DNA from: an uncultured Robinsoniella sp.
Lineage (GTDB): Bacteria > Bacillota > Clostridia > Lachnospirales > Lachnospiraceae
Assembly: GCA_900540475.1 (NCBI GenBank)
Contig: UQGG01000019.1
Location: 1-64,000 of the forward strand
Reading direction: 5' to 3'
DNA length: 64,000 nucleotides
Made by a program: the position numbers and the translations under genes. Positions 25,923 to 33,474 of this stretch are shown piece by piece; the stretch's first letter is position 1; each line of letters begins with the position of its first letter. Below the pieces are notes generated by a model, which made no database searches, had not been told where the DNA came from, and saw nothing but the letters and a program-made list of their open reading frames with translations.

Positions 25923-26668
25923 CTTCTGCTTCCCTCCATTTTCCTCTGAATCACACCGATCTCTTCCCTATCCAGATTCAGGCTTTCCGTGTACTTTCTC
26001 ACACTGCCATACTGTTTATTCAAATATTGAATGGTCTTCTCCATCTCTTCCGGTCTGGAGGCAAACAGGTACTCCGGCATTTTTATCCCTGCGCTTAATA
26101 ACTGTTCCATCTGTTTTTCAAACAGCGGCCTTATATTTTCTTCGCTGGCTGCATAATCCGCAATGATCCATTTTTCCTCTACCTCAGCCAGGTCCAATAA
26201 CAGCATGGCAATGACTCCCGTCCGGTCTTTACCTGCGGTACAGTTGAATACCACTGCCTGGTTGGGATAGCCTGCGATAATCCTCAGTACTTTTGCAATC
26301 TCTTCCTTACTGTGTTCTAAAAGGTCAATGTAAAGACCCGCCATACTTTCCGGAAATCCTCCCTGCAGCCCATTTGACTGGATCTGATCCAGTAACGGCA
26401 CCTGGTGATAATCCACATCCGCTGCATTGCAAAAAACACAGGGAAGCATTTGCACTTCCTGGCAGCTCCTCAAATCAATGACTGCCGCTATACCGGCTTG
26501 TTTTAATTTTTCCTGATCCTGTCCGGTGAGGCTGTGCAGCCCGTCTGCCCGGTACAGTTGGTTCTGTACTAACTTCTTCCCCCTGCAATTGGTATACACA
26601 CCCAGATCTCTGACATTGTATGCCATTTCTAAATCTAGCGGTTTTGATACTTCCTGATTGTTTAACAT
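25919..26668 (-). CDS. Tyrosine/serine protein phosphatase (Y_phosphatase3 type)
   Basis: A 249-aa cytoplasmic phosphatase. The P-loop motif C-x5-R appears as FNCTAGKDRTG (about residue 155), with an upstream general-acid region and the N-terminal NVRDLG of this family. Enzymes of this type act on phosphotyrosine, phosphoserine or small phosphorylated polyols. Lying inside an ABC import operon and translationally coupled to the ATPase, it more likely dephosphorylates the imported compound than a protein. That is inference. GGAGGATGAAATT precedes the ATG. Confidence 0.85.
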   Translation of the reverse strand: MLNNQEVSKPLDLEMAYNVRDLGVYTNCRGKKLVQNQLYRADGLHSLTGQDQEKLKQAGIAAVIDLRSCQEVQMLPCVFCNAADVDYHQVPLLDQIQSNGLQGGFPESMAGLYIDLLEHSKEEIAKVLRIIAGYPNQAVVFNCTAGKDRTGVIAMLLLDLAEVEEKWIIADYAASEENIRPLFEKQMEQLLSAGIKMPEYLFASRPEEMEKTIQYLNKQYGSVRKYTESLNLDREEIGVIQRKMEGSRR

Positions 26669-26723
26669 AATTTCATCCTCCGTCTGTAATTGTCCGGGTG
26701 TATTTTATCTCCCGTCAATTTAT

Positions 26724-27539
26724 TTATTTGATTCCCCATTTCATAAAAGAGTCCACAATATTCTTCTGTAAGACCATATAGATCAGAAAAATTGGAATAC
26801 AGGATACCGTTGTGGCTGCCATCATAGATCCCCACAGATTTACATCGGAACTTACAAACATTTTAAGTCCGATCTGAATCGGCGCCTCTTCCAGCTTTTT
26901 CGCTATGAGCATGGGCCACATGTAATCATTCCAGGAATTGATAAATAACAGGATTCCAAGGGATGCGATGGATGCTTTCATGCTGGGCAGAACAATGTCT
27001 TTTAAGATCTGAATCTCCCCGCTTCCATCCATTCTTGCCGCATCGATTAAGGCTCTTGGAAAGGACTGGAATGCCTGGTACATAGAGATGCAGGCAAATG
27101 CCGATGCCAGATAGGGAAGTACAATTCCGAACATCTGTCCGTTCAGACCCATATTATTGATCTGGGTATAATTGGGTACCATAATCGCCTGAAAGGGGAT
27201 CAGCCAGGTTAAAGTCAACATTCCATAGACCAGCCCCTTCCCCCGAAATTCCCATCTGGTAAGGGCATAGGCTGCCAATACCGAGGTAAATACCTGTCCG
27301 GCAGTTTCAATGATACTGATGATGACAGAATTAAACAGCATTTTTATAATAGGCATTTGGGAAAATGCATAAAAATAATTATTCAGAGTAAAATCTTTGG
27401 GAAAGGGAAGGTAGTTGAATATCTCCGCCTCCCCTTTTAATGAGGATATAATCATCCAGTATAATGGAAAAATTGCCAGAAAAGATAACAGGATCAAAAG
27501 ACCGTGCTTGACGCCATTTAACATTTTACGCTTTACCAT
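26724..27539 (-). CDS. Sugar-type ABC permease (UgpE/MalG family)
   Basis: A 271-aa membrane protein with about six helices. The cytoplasmic EAA loop is seen in IDAARMDGSGEIQILKDIVLP (as DAARMDGSGE-x6-LP). Near the N-terminus is FPLYWMIISSLKG, typical of MalG/UgpE partners. It lies 12 bp downstream of the other permease and forms the transmembrane pair with it. A 55-bp gap separates it from the phosphatase gene. Confidence 0.92.
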   Translation of the reverse strand: MVKRKMLNGVKHGLLILLSFLAIFPLYWMIISSLKGEAEIFNYLPFPKDFTLNNYFYAFSQMPIIKMLFNSVIISIIETAGQVFTSVLAAYALTRWEFRGKGLVYGMLTLTWLIPFQAIMVPNYTQINNMGLNGQMFGIVLPYLASAFACISMYQAFQSFPRALIDAARMDGSGEIQILKDIVLPSMKASIASLGILLFINSWNDYMWPMLIAKKLEEAPIQIGLKMFVSSDVNLWGSMMAATTVSCIPIFLIYMVLQKNIVDSFMKWGIK

Positions 27540-27551
27540 CTGGGTGTCCTC

Positions 27552-28511
27552 CTAATTGTCATAAAAGGCATATTTTTTCGTAAGCCTCTGCATAGTCAGC
27601 GCGATGATCCCAAATAAAATGAGAAACAGCGTTGCTGCCGCCGCACACAGTCCTACATTCAGATCTCCAAATGCAAACTTATACATCATATAATAGATGT
27701 TGGTTGAAGTTGCAAAGGGTCCCCCCTGGGTTAATACATCGATGTATGCGAAGGACCACTGGCTGGAAAACAGCACGCTGACCATGAGCATCAGCATTGC
27801 CGTAGGCGACAGCAATACCAGCGTCATATCAAAAAACCTCCGTACACTTCCTGCCCCGTCCAGTTTCGCAGCCTCGTAATACTGGGTATCAATCCCGCTT
27901 AAGGCAGAGGAAAACATCAGCGTACTAAATCCAATCATTTTCCACCCTGAAATCAGTATGATCATCAGCCTGGCAAACTTCTGGTCTGCAAAAAATGCAA
28001 TGCTCTCTCCGGTAAGTCCCATCGTCTGCAGCAGATGGTTTACTAATCCATTGCTTGGATGCAGAAGCCACTGAAAAATAATGCTTACTGCTACGGGTGC
28101 CATAATCATGGGAATAAAGAAGATTGCCCGGTAAATCTTTTTTGCCTTCTCGTTTAAATCCTGGGTGGCTGCGGCAATAAAAAGCGGCAGTACAATGGAA
28201 AACGGCAGCATCCCCAATATATAAATAAGGGTGTTTTTAAGAGCAGGCAAAAAGTCTTTGTTACGAAATAACTTTATGAAATTTTCAAATCCCACATACT
28301 CCGGCACGGTTCCAGGTACCATGCTCCACTTATACAGGCTGTATTGCAGCGTCTGCAGCAATGGTTTATACGTCCAGAAAAGAATCAGTCCAATAGCCGG
28401 CAGGAGAAAGAGATAGGGTTTTACCCCGCCGGGAATTCTCTTTCTTACGGTACGGTCCGCAGCTGATGATGCTGCTGCCGCATATTTTTTCTCCAGAGAT
28501 AATGTACTCAT
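27552..28511 (-). CDS. Sugar-type ABC permease (UgpA/MalF family)
   Basis: A 319-aa membrane protein. A hydrophilic N-terminus (about 30 residues) leads into six helices. The EAA loop reads YYEAAKLDGAGSVRRFFDMTL, a standard ATPase docking motif. It lies 9 bp downstream of the binding-protein gene and has AGGAGG before the ATG. It is the partner of the permease at 26724-27539. Confidence 0.92.
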   Translation of the reverse strand: MSTLSLEKKYAAAASSAADRTVRKRIPGGVKPYLFLLPAIGLILFWTYKPLLQTLQYSLYKWSMVPGTVPEYVGFENFIKLFRNKDFLPALKNTLIYILGMLPFSIVLPLFIAAATQDLNEKAKKIYRAIFFIPMIMAPVAVSIIFQWLLHPSNGLVNHLLQTMGLTGESIAFFADQKFARLMIILISGWKMIGFSTLMFSSALSGIDTQYYEAAKLDGAGSVRRFFDMTLVLLSPTAMLMLMVSVLFSSQWSFAYIDVLTQGGPFATSTNIYYMMYKFAFGDLNVGLCAAAATLFLILFGIIALTMQRLTKKYAFYDN

Positions 28512-28520
28512 CCGTTCCTC

Positions 28521-29906
28521 CTATTCCAACAACTGGTCGATGTCATTCTGGGCTTTTTCCAAAACAGTTTTTACATCAGCATCTGTGGTTAACGCCTCCA
28601 CCGTTGCATCTCTGAAAATGGTAAAGGCTTCGTTTGCAATATCACCTGGCCAGATGGTAACCGGTCTGATCTTCTTAAGCTGGTCCAGATTCACGCGAAG
28701 CAGCGGATACTGGTCCACAAAATCTTTCAGATATTCCGGATCGTCAGCAAGTTCTGTTCGAAGTGGGAGATATCCGATTTCCGAGGTGATGATCGTATAT
28801 CCTCTCTTTCCCGTTGCAAATTTGATAAACTCCCAGACAGCCTGTTCTTTCTGATCGGAATCCGGGCGCACAGCAAGACAGCTCCCTGAATTGACCGGTA
28901 CAGCCTCATTTCCGTCAAATCCAGGCATCGCAGAGCCATATAATTCCCAGCCTCCTGCTTTTGCTGCACTTGCAAAACCGCTTAATACTGAGGTGGACTG
29001 GATATGCATTGCCACATTTCCCGCCATAAACTGCTGCATCAAATCGTTATCCGTACCTTTTGCCCCGCAGCCTTCCGTAAAGAACTGTTTCCATACTTCA
29101 AAGGCTTTCACCGTATTATCCGTAGCAAATGTGGCTTTCGTCCGGTCTACACTAATCATATCCGAACCGCTGCTGTATACAATTCCTTCTGTCACCCAGC
29201 CATTATCAGCCGCCAGACCAAAACCATCCTTGCCTGTCTTTTCTTTAATCGTCTTCGCCATGGAAAGCATCTCATCCCAGGTCTTAGGCGGTGCGTCAGC
29301 ATCTAAACCGGCATCCTCAAATAACTTTCCGTTGATATAGAGAATCGGGGTACTGAAAGTAAATGCAAGGCCATAAGTTTTATCATCAATCTTCCCAAGC
29401 GCCAGTGCATTTTCAGAGATACCATTCAAATGCTCCTTTAACTCTTCTGCCGGAAATACATCTTCATAAGCTTTTATTCCCAGAGCTTCCCTTGAAGCAT
29501 CCAGTGTACCGAAGGTATGCTGGATAATATCTACCTGATTGCCAGCCTGGATATCCGTTTTAAACTTTGTCATATCATCCGGGACACCCTCAACTACTAC
29601 CCCTTTTTCTTTTCCAATGGTATCATTGAATTCCTGGATCAAGTGCTCCATTCCCGCTTTCATGGTGGGGTAATTCAGACTATAGCTATAAAAAGTAACT
29701 TTTGTAGGATTCGCCGGGTCCAGAAGATTCTGATCTGCCACCTTGTCTGTTGCTGCAGCTGGTTCTCCGGTTTCACTTCCGGTCTGTGTCCCTGCCGCCT
29801 GAATGCCTTTTGGTGCACATCCCGTAAGTGCTGTGGTTCCTACTAAAATTGCTGCGGCAAGCGCTGTCATCCTTTTCCATATAAAATTTTTCTTATTTCT
29901 GCCCAT
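28521..29906 (-). CDS. Extracellular solute-binding lipoprotein (UgpB-like)
   Basis: A 461-aa family 1 extracellular solute-binding protein. A signal peptide ends in the lipobox TALTGC (Cys about 30), followed by a Gly/Thr/Ala-rich linker. Typical features include AGNQVDIIQ, YGLAFTFSTPILYINGKLF and PPKTWDEMLSMAKTIKEKTG. It captures the substrate for the two permeases. Together with the phosphatase and phosphodiesterase genes, a phosphorylated sugar or glycerophosphodiester is a reasonable substrate, but the sequence alone does not show it. Confidence 0.9.
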   Translation of the reverse strand: MGRNKKNFIWKRMTALAAAILVGTTALTGCAPKGIQAAGTQTGSETGEPAAATDKVADQNLLDPANPTKVTFYSYSLNYPTMKAGMEHLIQEFNDTIGKEKGVVVEGVPDDMTKFKTDIQAGNQVDIIQHTFGTLDASREALGIKAYEDVFPAEELKEHLNGISENALALGKIDDKTYGLAFTFSTPILYINGKLFEDAGLDADAPPKTWDEMLSMAKTIKEKTGKDGFGLAADNGWVTEGIVYSSGSDMISVDRTKATFATDNTVKAFEVWKQFFTEGCGAKGTDNDLMQQFMAGNVAMHIQSTSVLSGFASAAKAGGWELYGSAMPGFDGNEAVPVNSGSCLAVRPDSDQKEQAVWEFIKFATGKRGYTIITSEIGYLPLRTELADDPEYLKDFVDQYPLLRVNLDQLKKIRPVTIWPGDIANEAFTIFRDATVEALTTDADVKTVLEKAQNDIDQLLE

Positions 29907-29924
29907 TTTATCTCTCCTCCTGAA

Positions 29925-30737
29925 TTACTGCATTGCTTTCTTTAGTGCCGAAAGTTCAAAGGTCACAAATGCTGTCGGTTTTGGTGAACTTGTTTCATAA
30001 TGCACCTGAAGCCTGCCATCATTGATTTCACAGAGGCAATAACCTGTTTTATCAGTAAAACTTAATTTATCTCCCTCAATTCCAAGTCCAAATGCCATGG
30101 AATCTGCCGTGATCTGGGGGATATGCTCCAGATAATTTAAACTGTTGGCATGGGTATGCCCGCAAAAGATCCCCAGTACATCACTGTTTTTGAGTAGTTT
30201 CCACAACCGGTTTGTGATCTGCATCCCCAGTTCCTCAACTTCCCATTCCACCGGATGATGAAAGGTAATAATGGAACCTTTCGGTGCTTTTTCCAAAAGA
30301 ATGCCTTCCAGCCATTCCACCTGCTCTTCGCTGATATTGCCGCTCTCTTTTCCGGGTACCGCAGAATCCAGAACAATTACCCGCAGTCCGTTTATCTCCT
30401 TTACATAGTGCAGGGAACGGTCATCCGGATTCATTTGAAGCCCTGCACGAAATTCCTGCTTTTTGTCGTGATTTCCAAGTGCATAAATAACGTGGGTCGT
30501 TGGCATGCAGGAGCATATCATGTCATTCAGATACCGGTAATCTTCGCTGGTTCCTTCATGTACCAGATCCCCGCTGATTAAGACAAAGTCCAGCTGCCTT
30601 GTCTCCAATTCCCTCAGGCATTTTTCCAGATTAACCCCGGGGCTTCCTGCCTTTTCAAACAAATCTTTCATCTGATTCCCACTATAGTCTTTGCAGATAT
30701 GAGTGTCTGATAAATGTGCAAATCTAATTTTTTCCAT
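29925..30737 (-). CDS. Calcineurin-like metallophosphoesterase (CpdA/GlpQ-substitute type)
   Basis: A 270-aa cytoplasmic phosphoesterase with the five metal-binding motifs in order: HLSDTH (residues 8-13), GDLVHEG, GNHDK, FHHPVEW and GHTH. The family includes 3',5'-cyclic nucleotide and glycerophosphodiester phosphodiesterases. As first gene of the ABC operon it probably cleaves an imported phosphodiester, with the phosphatase removing the phosphate. This pathway is inference. CAGGAGGAATAT precedes the ATG. Two 25-bp repeats upstream are candidate operators. Confidence 0.88.
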   Translation of the reverse strand: MEKIRFAHLSDTHICKDYSGNQMKDLFEKAGSPGVNLEKCLRELETRQLDFVLISGDLVHEGTSEDYRYLNDMICSCMPTTHVIYALGNHDKKQEFRAGLQMNPDDRSLHYVKEINGLRVIVLDSAVPGKESGNISEEQVEWLEGILLEKAPKGSIITFHHPVEWEVEELGMQITNRLWKLLKNSDVLGIFCGHTHANSLNYLEHIPQITADSMAFGLGIEGDKLSFTDKTGYCLCEINDGRLQVHYETSSPKPTAFVTFELSALKKAMQ

Positions 30738-30795
30738 ATATTCCTCCTGGGATATTTCTTTGCTTGTTCTTATCTACACTCCTATCTTAATGAAC

Positions 30796-30854
30796 TTTTG
30801 TAAATTATACATGCTGTTCAATGTTAAATTTTTGTAAATTAAACATAGTGTTCA
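30796..30854. promoter_or_regulatory. Tandem 25-bp repeats upstream of the ABC operon
   Basis: TTTTGTAAATTA-x-ACAT-xx-TGTTCA occurs at 30796-30820 and 30830-30854, 22 of 25 bases identical and 34 bp apart. A TATAAT lies in copy 1 on the minus strand. They lie 59 and 93 bp upstream of the phosphoesterase start. They are candidate binding sites for the nearby TetR regulator or a catabolite regulator. Confidence 0.6.
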
Positions 30855-30952
30855 TTTTTCACATTATTTTGCATGTTAGTTATTTTACATTTAGTGCTAT
30901 TTCAAATTTAATTATCTTTTCCATTTAAGATCGGTTAAAATATATATTTCTG

Positions 30953-31002
30953 CATATAAAAACAGGACGATCTGCAATTGGATGGAAGCAGATCGTCCTG
31001 TT
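30953..31002 (-). terminator. Terminator of the TetR-family gene
   Basis: A perfect 15-bp stem (AACAGGACGATCTGC with GCAGATCGTCCTGTT) is followed by TTTTTATATG on the minus strand. The other 373 bases between the TetR stop and the phosphoesterase start hold the repeats at 30796-30854 and otherwise AT-rich sequence. Confidence 0.9.
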
Positions 31003-31110
31003 TCTGTTATGAACCATTATTTTAAATGAATGAAACGTTCTGAGAACTCCCTGTTCCAGGTAATACGTTAAAATCTATTACTGTTTCTATGCTGTCATCT
31101 GCTGCACCTC

Positions 31111-31791
31111 TTACCGCAACAGATTTTTCGCCAGCTCTGATTCGTACCCATCTTTTTTAACGGCCTCTAGATATCCACGCAGAATTCCTTTTAATACCTG
31201 AAGCGCTGACAGATCGTATTTCAGCGGAAGACTGTCCCGGTTATTATTCACAATTTGAATCGCCCCAAGCGTACCATATACCAGGGAGACACAGAATTCT
31301 TTGCTGTCCAAATCCTCACGGACAGAACCATCATGAAAATTTTCCATAAGAAATGCCACGGTAGACCCCGATGTTAAGCCGGTTGTCTCATAAAGTTCCT
31401 TCGTATACCGGGTATCCGGATACAATTTATTGTTCAGGTATTCTTTACTGAAATGAAAAAAGAATTTATAATAATCCGGCAGCTCTTCAAAGACATCTGC
31501 CATATTTTGCAAAAATAACGCTATCTTTTCATAAGTAGACAGTTTTCTATCTCTATATTTCTCCTGCCGCATTTGATTCACCTGCTTGTTAAAATCAATA
31601 TAGATTTCCCAGGCAATGGCATCCCGGTTCTCAAAATACCGATAGACTGTGGCACGCATCAGATTACTCTGCTGGGCAATCTGTGACATACTGACATCCT
31701 TGATGTCCTGCTCTAAAAATAGTTCTTTTGCCTTTTCCAGTATGAATGCCCTTTGTTTATCACTGTGTTTTACGTATTTATATTCCTGCAT
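31111..31791 (-). CDS. TetR-family transcriptional regulator
   Basis: A 226-aa regulator. The N-terminal helix-turn-helix (about 12-58) reads ILEKAKELFLEQDIKDVSMS and RATVYRYFENRD, standard for TetR. The C-terminal ligand domain is not assignable. It has its own promoter and terminator, so it is monocistronic. Likely targets are the ABC operon to its left (tandem repeats 30796-30854) or the MATE gene to its right (repeats 33355-33402). The sequence does not decide between them. Confidence 0.9.
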   Translation of the reverse strand: MQEYKYVKHSDKQRAFILEKAKELFLEQDIKDVSMSQIAQQSNLMRATVYRYFENRDAIAWEIYIDFNKQVNQMRQEKYRDRKLSTYEKIALFLQNMADVFEELPDYYKFFFHFSKEYLNNKLYPDTRYTKELYETTGLTSGSTVAFLMENFHDGSVREDLDSKEFCVSLVYGTLGAIQIVNNNRDSLPLKYDLSALQVLKGILRGYLEAVKKDGYESELAKNLLR

Positions 31792-31823
31792 AATCCCACA
31801 CCTTCAGTCTCTCTTTTTAACTT

Positions 31824-31852
31824 ATTATAGCGATTGACGTAAAAATATACAA
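31824..31852 (-). promoter_or_regulatory. Promoter of the TetR-family gene
   Basis: TTGTAT (31847-31852), a 17-bp spacer and TATAAT (31824-31829) on the minus strand, 32 bp upstream of the start codon. Confidence 0.65.
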
Positions 31853-31936
31853 CCTGTTTCTTTTTCGTACTTAAAATAGTGCATGATATTCCACTACATA
31901 TTTACTGCTTATATATATTTATTGCTTATTTATATT

Positions 31937-33319
31937 TTACAGCTTATTTATTTTCACTTTCTTATTTTTCCCAGACAATTCCGGCAGTACCATACAGAGC
32001 ATCGTAATAAAACACGCCAGACCGCCGATAAAATTTGAAATAGGCTCTGCAATAAAGACGCCTTTTACCCCCAGGTTTCCAATCTTCGGAAGCAAAAGGG
32101 TGAGTGGTATGACAATAACGGCTTTACGCAGCAGGGAAAAGAACACTGCCTGTTTTGCTTTCCCAAGAGACACGAAAACTGTCTGTCCGGCAAACTGCAG
32201 TGCCATCATAAAAAATCCAAAGAAATACAATTGAATGGCTTCCACGCTTGCCTGTATCATCTCAGGCTCATTATTAAAGATGCGGATAAAAAATTCCGGA
32301 AACAGTATCAGTATCAGCCAGGATGCGGTGGTAATGACAACACACACTACAGACATAAATCGAATTGCTTTTTTCACCTGGACAAAAGCCCCTGCACCAT
32401 AGTTATAGCCCAATACCGGGGTTGCCCCATTGGTAATTCCCTGAACCGGCATACTGAGAATTTCCCGTATGGAGTTTAAGATCGTCATGACCCCCACGTA
32501 TAAATCTCCGCCATAGGACTGCAGGCTTGCATTGCATACCACCTGCACGGCACTGTTTGTCACCGACATAATAAATCCGGACAACCCAAGGCCTACAATA
32601 GCCTTAAGCCGATGCCATTTCACCCTCATCGTGTCCAAATGAAGCTTTAAGACCGCCCGTTTCCCCGTCAGGAATTTCAGAACCCAGACCGCAGACAGGC
32701 ATTGAGATATAATTGTGGCAAGTGCCGCTCCCTTCACCCCCATCCCAAATACAAATATAAAAATAGGGTCCAGTATTATATTCGTAATAGCCCCCAATAA
32801 AACTGTCAGCATACCAGTCTGACCAAATCCCTGGCTGTTAATAAAACTGTTCATTCCAAGCCCAATCATTACAAAAACGCTTCCACACAGGTAAATCATT
32901 ATATAATCCCTGGCAAAAGGATAGGTGGCATCGCTGGCACCGAAGGCATATAAAATTGGCTTATTAAAAACCAGTCCCAAAACCGTAAGCACAACCCCGC
33001 AGAGAACCATCATGGAAAATGATGTGCCCATTATTTTCTCGGCTTCCTTAACATCCCCTCTGCCACGTTCAATAGAACACAGAGGGGCACCGCCCATTCC
33101 AAATAGATTTGCGAATGCCGATACCATTGTGATAATCGGGAAACAAAGCCCAAGGCCCGTCAGGGCAAGCGTACCATGTTCCGGTATTCTCCCAATATAC
33201 ACCCGGTCAACGATATTGTACAAAAGATTAATTAGCTGTGCCATGGTCATAGGCACAGCTAATTCTAAGATATTTTTATAAACATTTCCTTTGGAAAAGT
33301 CCGTCTGATGTGCCTTCAT
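31937..33319 (-). CDS. MATE-family multidrug efflux transporter
   Basis: A 460-aa membrane protein with twelve predicted helices and MATE family features: AVPMTMAQLINLLYNIVDRV in the first helix, GLGMNSFINSQGFGQ, and GITNGATPVLGYNYGAG in the second half. It would export cationic compounds in exchange for Na+ or H+. It is of the DinF/VmrA-like subgroup common in clostridia. The ATG follows GGGGGGAGGAT. Two imperfect direct repeats with TTAG...CTAA ends lie immediately upstream. Confidence 0.92.
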   Translation of the reverse strand: MKAHQTDFSKGNVYKNILELAVPMTMAQLINLLYNIVDRVYIGRIPEHGTLALTGLGLCFPIITMVSAFANLFGMGGAPLCSIERGRGDVKEAEKIMGTSFSMMVLCGVVLTVLGLVFNKPILYAFGASDATYPFARDYIMIYLCGSVFVMIGLGMNSFINSQGFGQTGMLTVLLGAITNIILDPIFIFVFGMGVKGAALATIISQCLSAVWVLKFLTGKRAVLKLHLDTMRVKWHRLKAIVGLGLSGFIMSVTNSAVQVVCNASLQSYGGDLYVGVMTILNSIREILSMPVQGITNGATPVLGYNYGAGAFVQVKKAIRFMSVVCVVITTASWLILILFPEFFIRIFNNEPEMIQASVEAIQLYFFGFFMMALQFAGQTVFVSLGKAKQAVFFSLLRKAVIVIPLTLLLPKIGNLGVKGVFIAEPISNFIGGLACFITMLCMVLPELSGKNKKVKINKL

Positions 33320-33354
33320 ATCCTCCCCCCAAACTTATCAATCTTACTATCTTA

Positions 33355-33402
33355 ATTAGACAAACTAACTATCATATTCATAATTAGAACAAACTTACTA
33401 TC
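33355..33402. promoter_or_regulatory. Direct-repeat operator candidates upstream of the MATE gene
   Basis: ATTAGA-CAAACTAACTATC (33355-33373) and ATTAGAACAAACTTACTATC (33383-33402) are near-identical and 28 bp apart. The first is also an inverted repeat, TTAG-N5-CTAA, as seen for MarR-type repressors. Confidence 0.5.
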
Positions 33403-33417
33403 TTAATCATAATGATA

Positions 33418-33450
33418 AGCGCCGTACTTCATTTTCTGAAATACGACGCT
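33418..33450 (-). terminator. Hairpin after the wall hydrolase gene
   Basis: AGCGTCGTATTTCA pairs with TGAAGTACGGCGCT (G-U pairs allowed) about 25 bp beyond the stop codon at 33475. There is no clear U-tract. Confidence 0.55.
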
Positions 33451-33474
33451 CAATAGTATCATCTTTATCTTAAA

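Noticed and set aside
33355..33369. MATE upstream site as a fourth copy of the haem-locus operator
   Set aside because: It has TTAG-N5-CTAA spacing rather than N6 and differs at the flanking C/G, so it probably belongs to another regulator.
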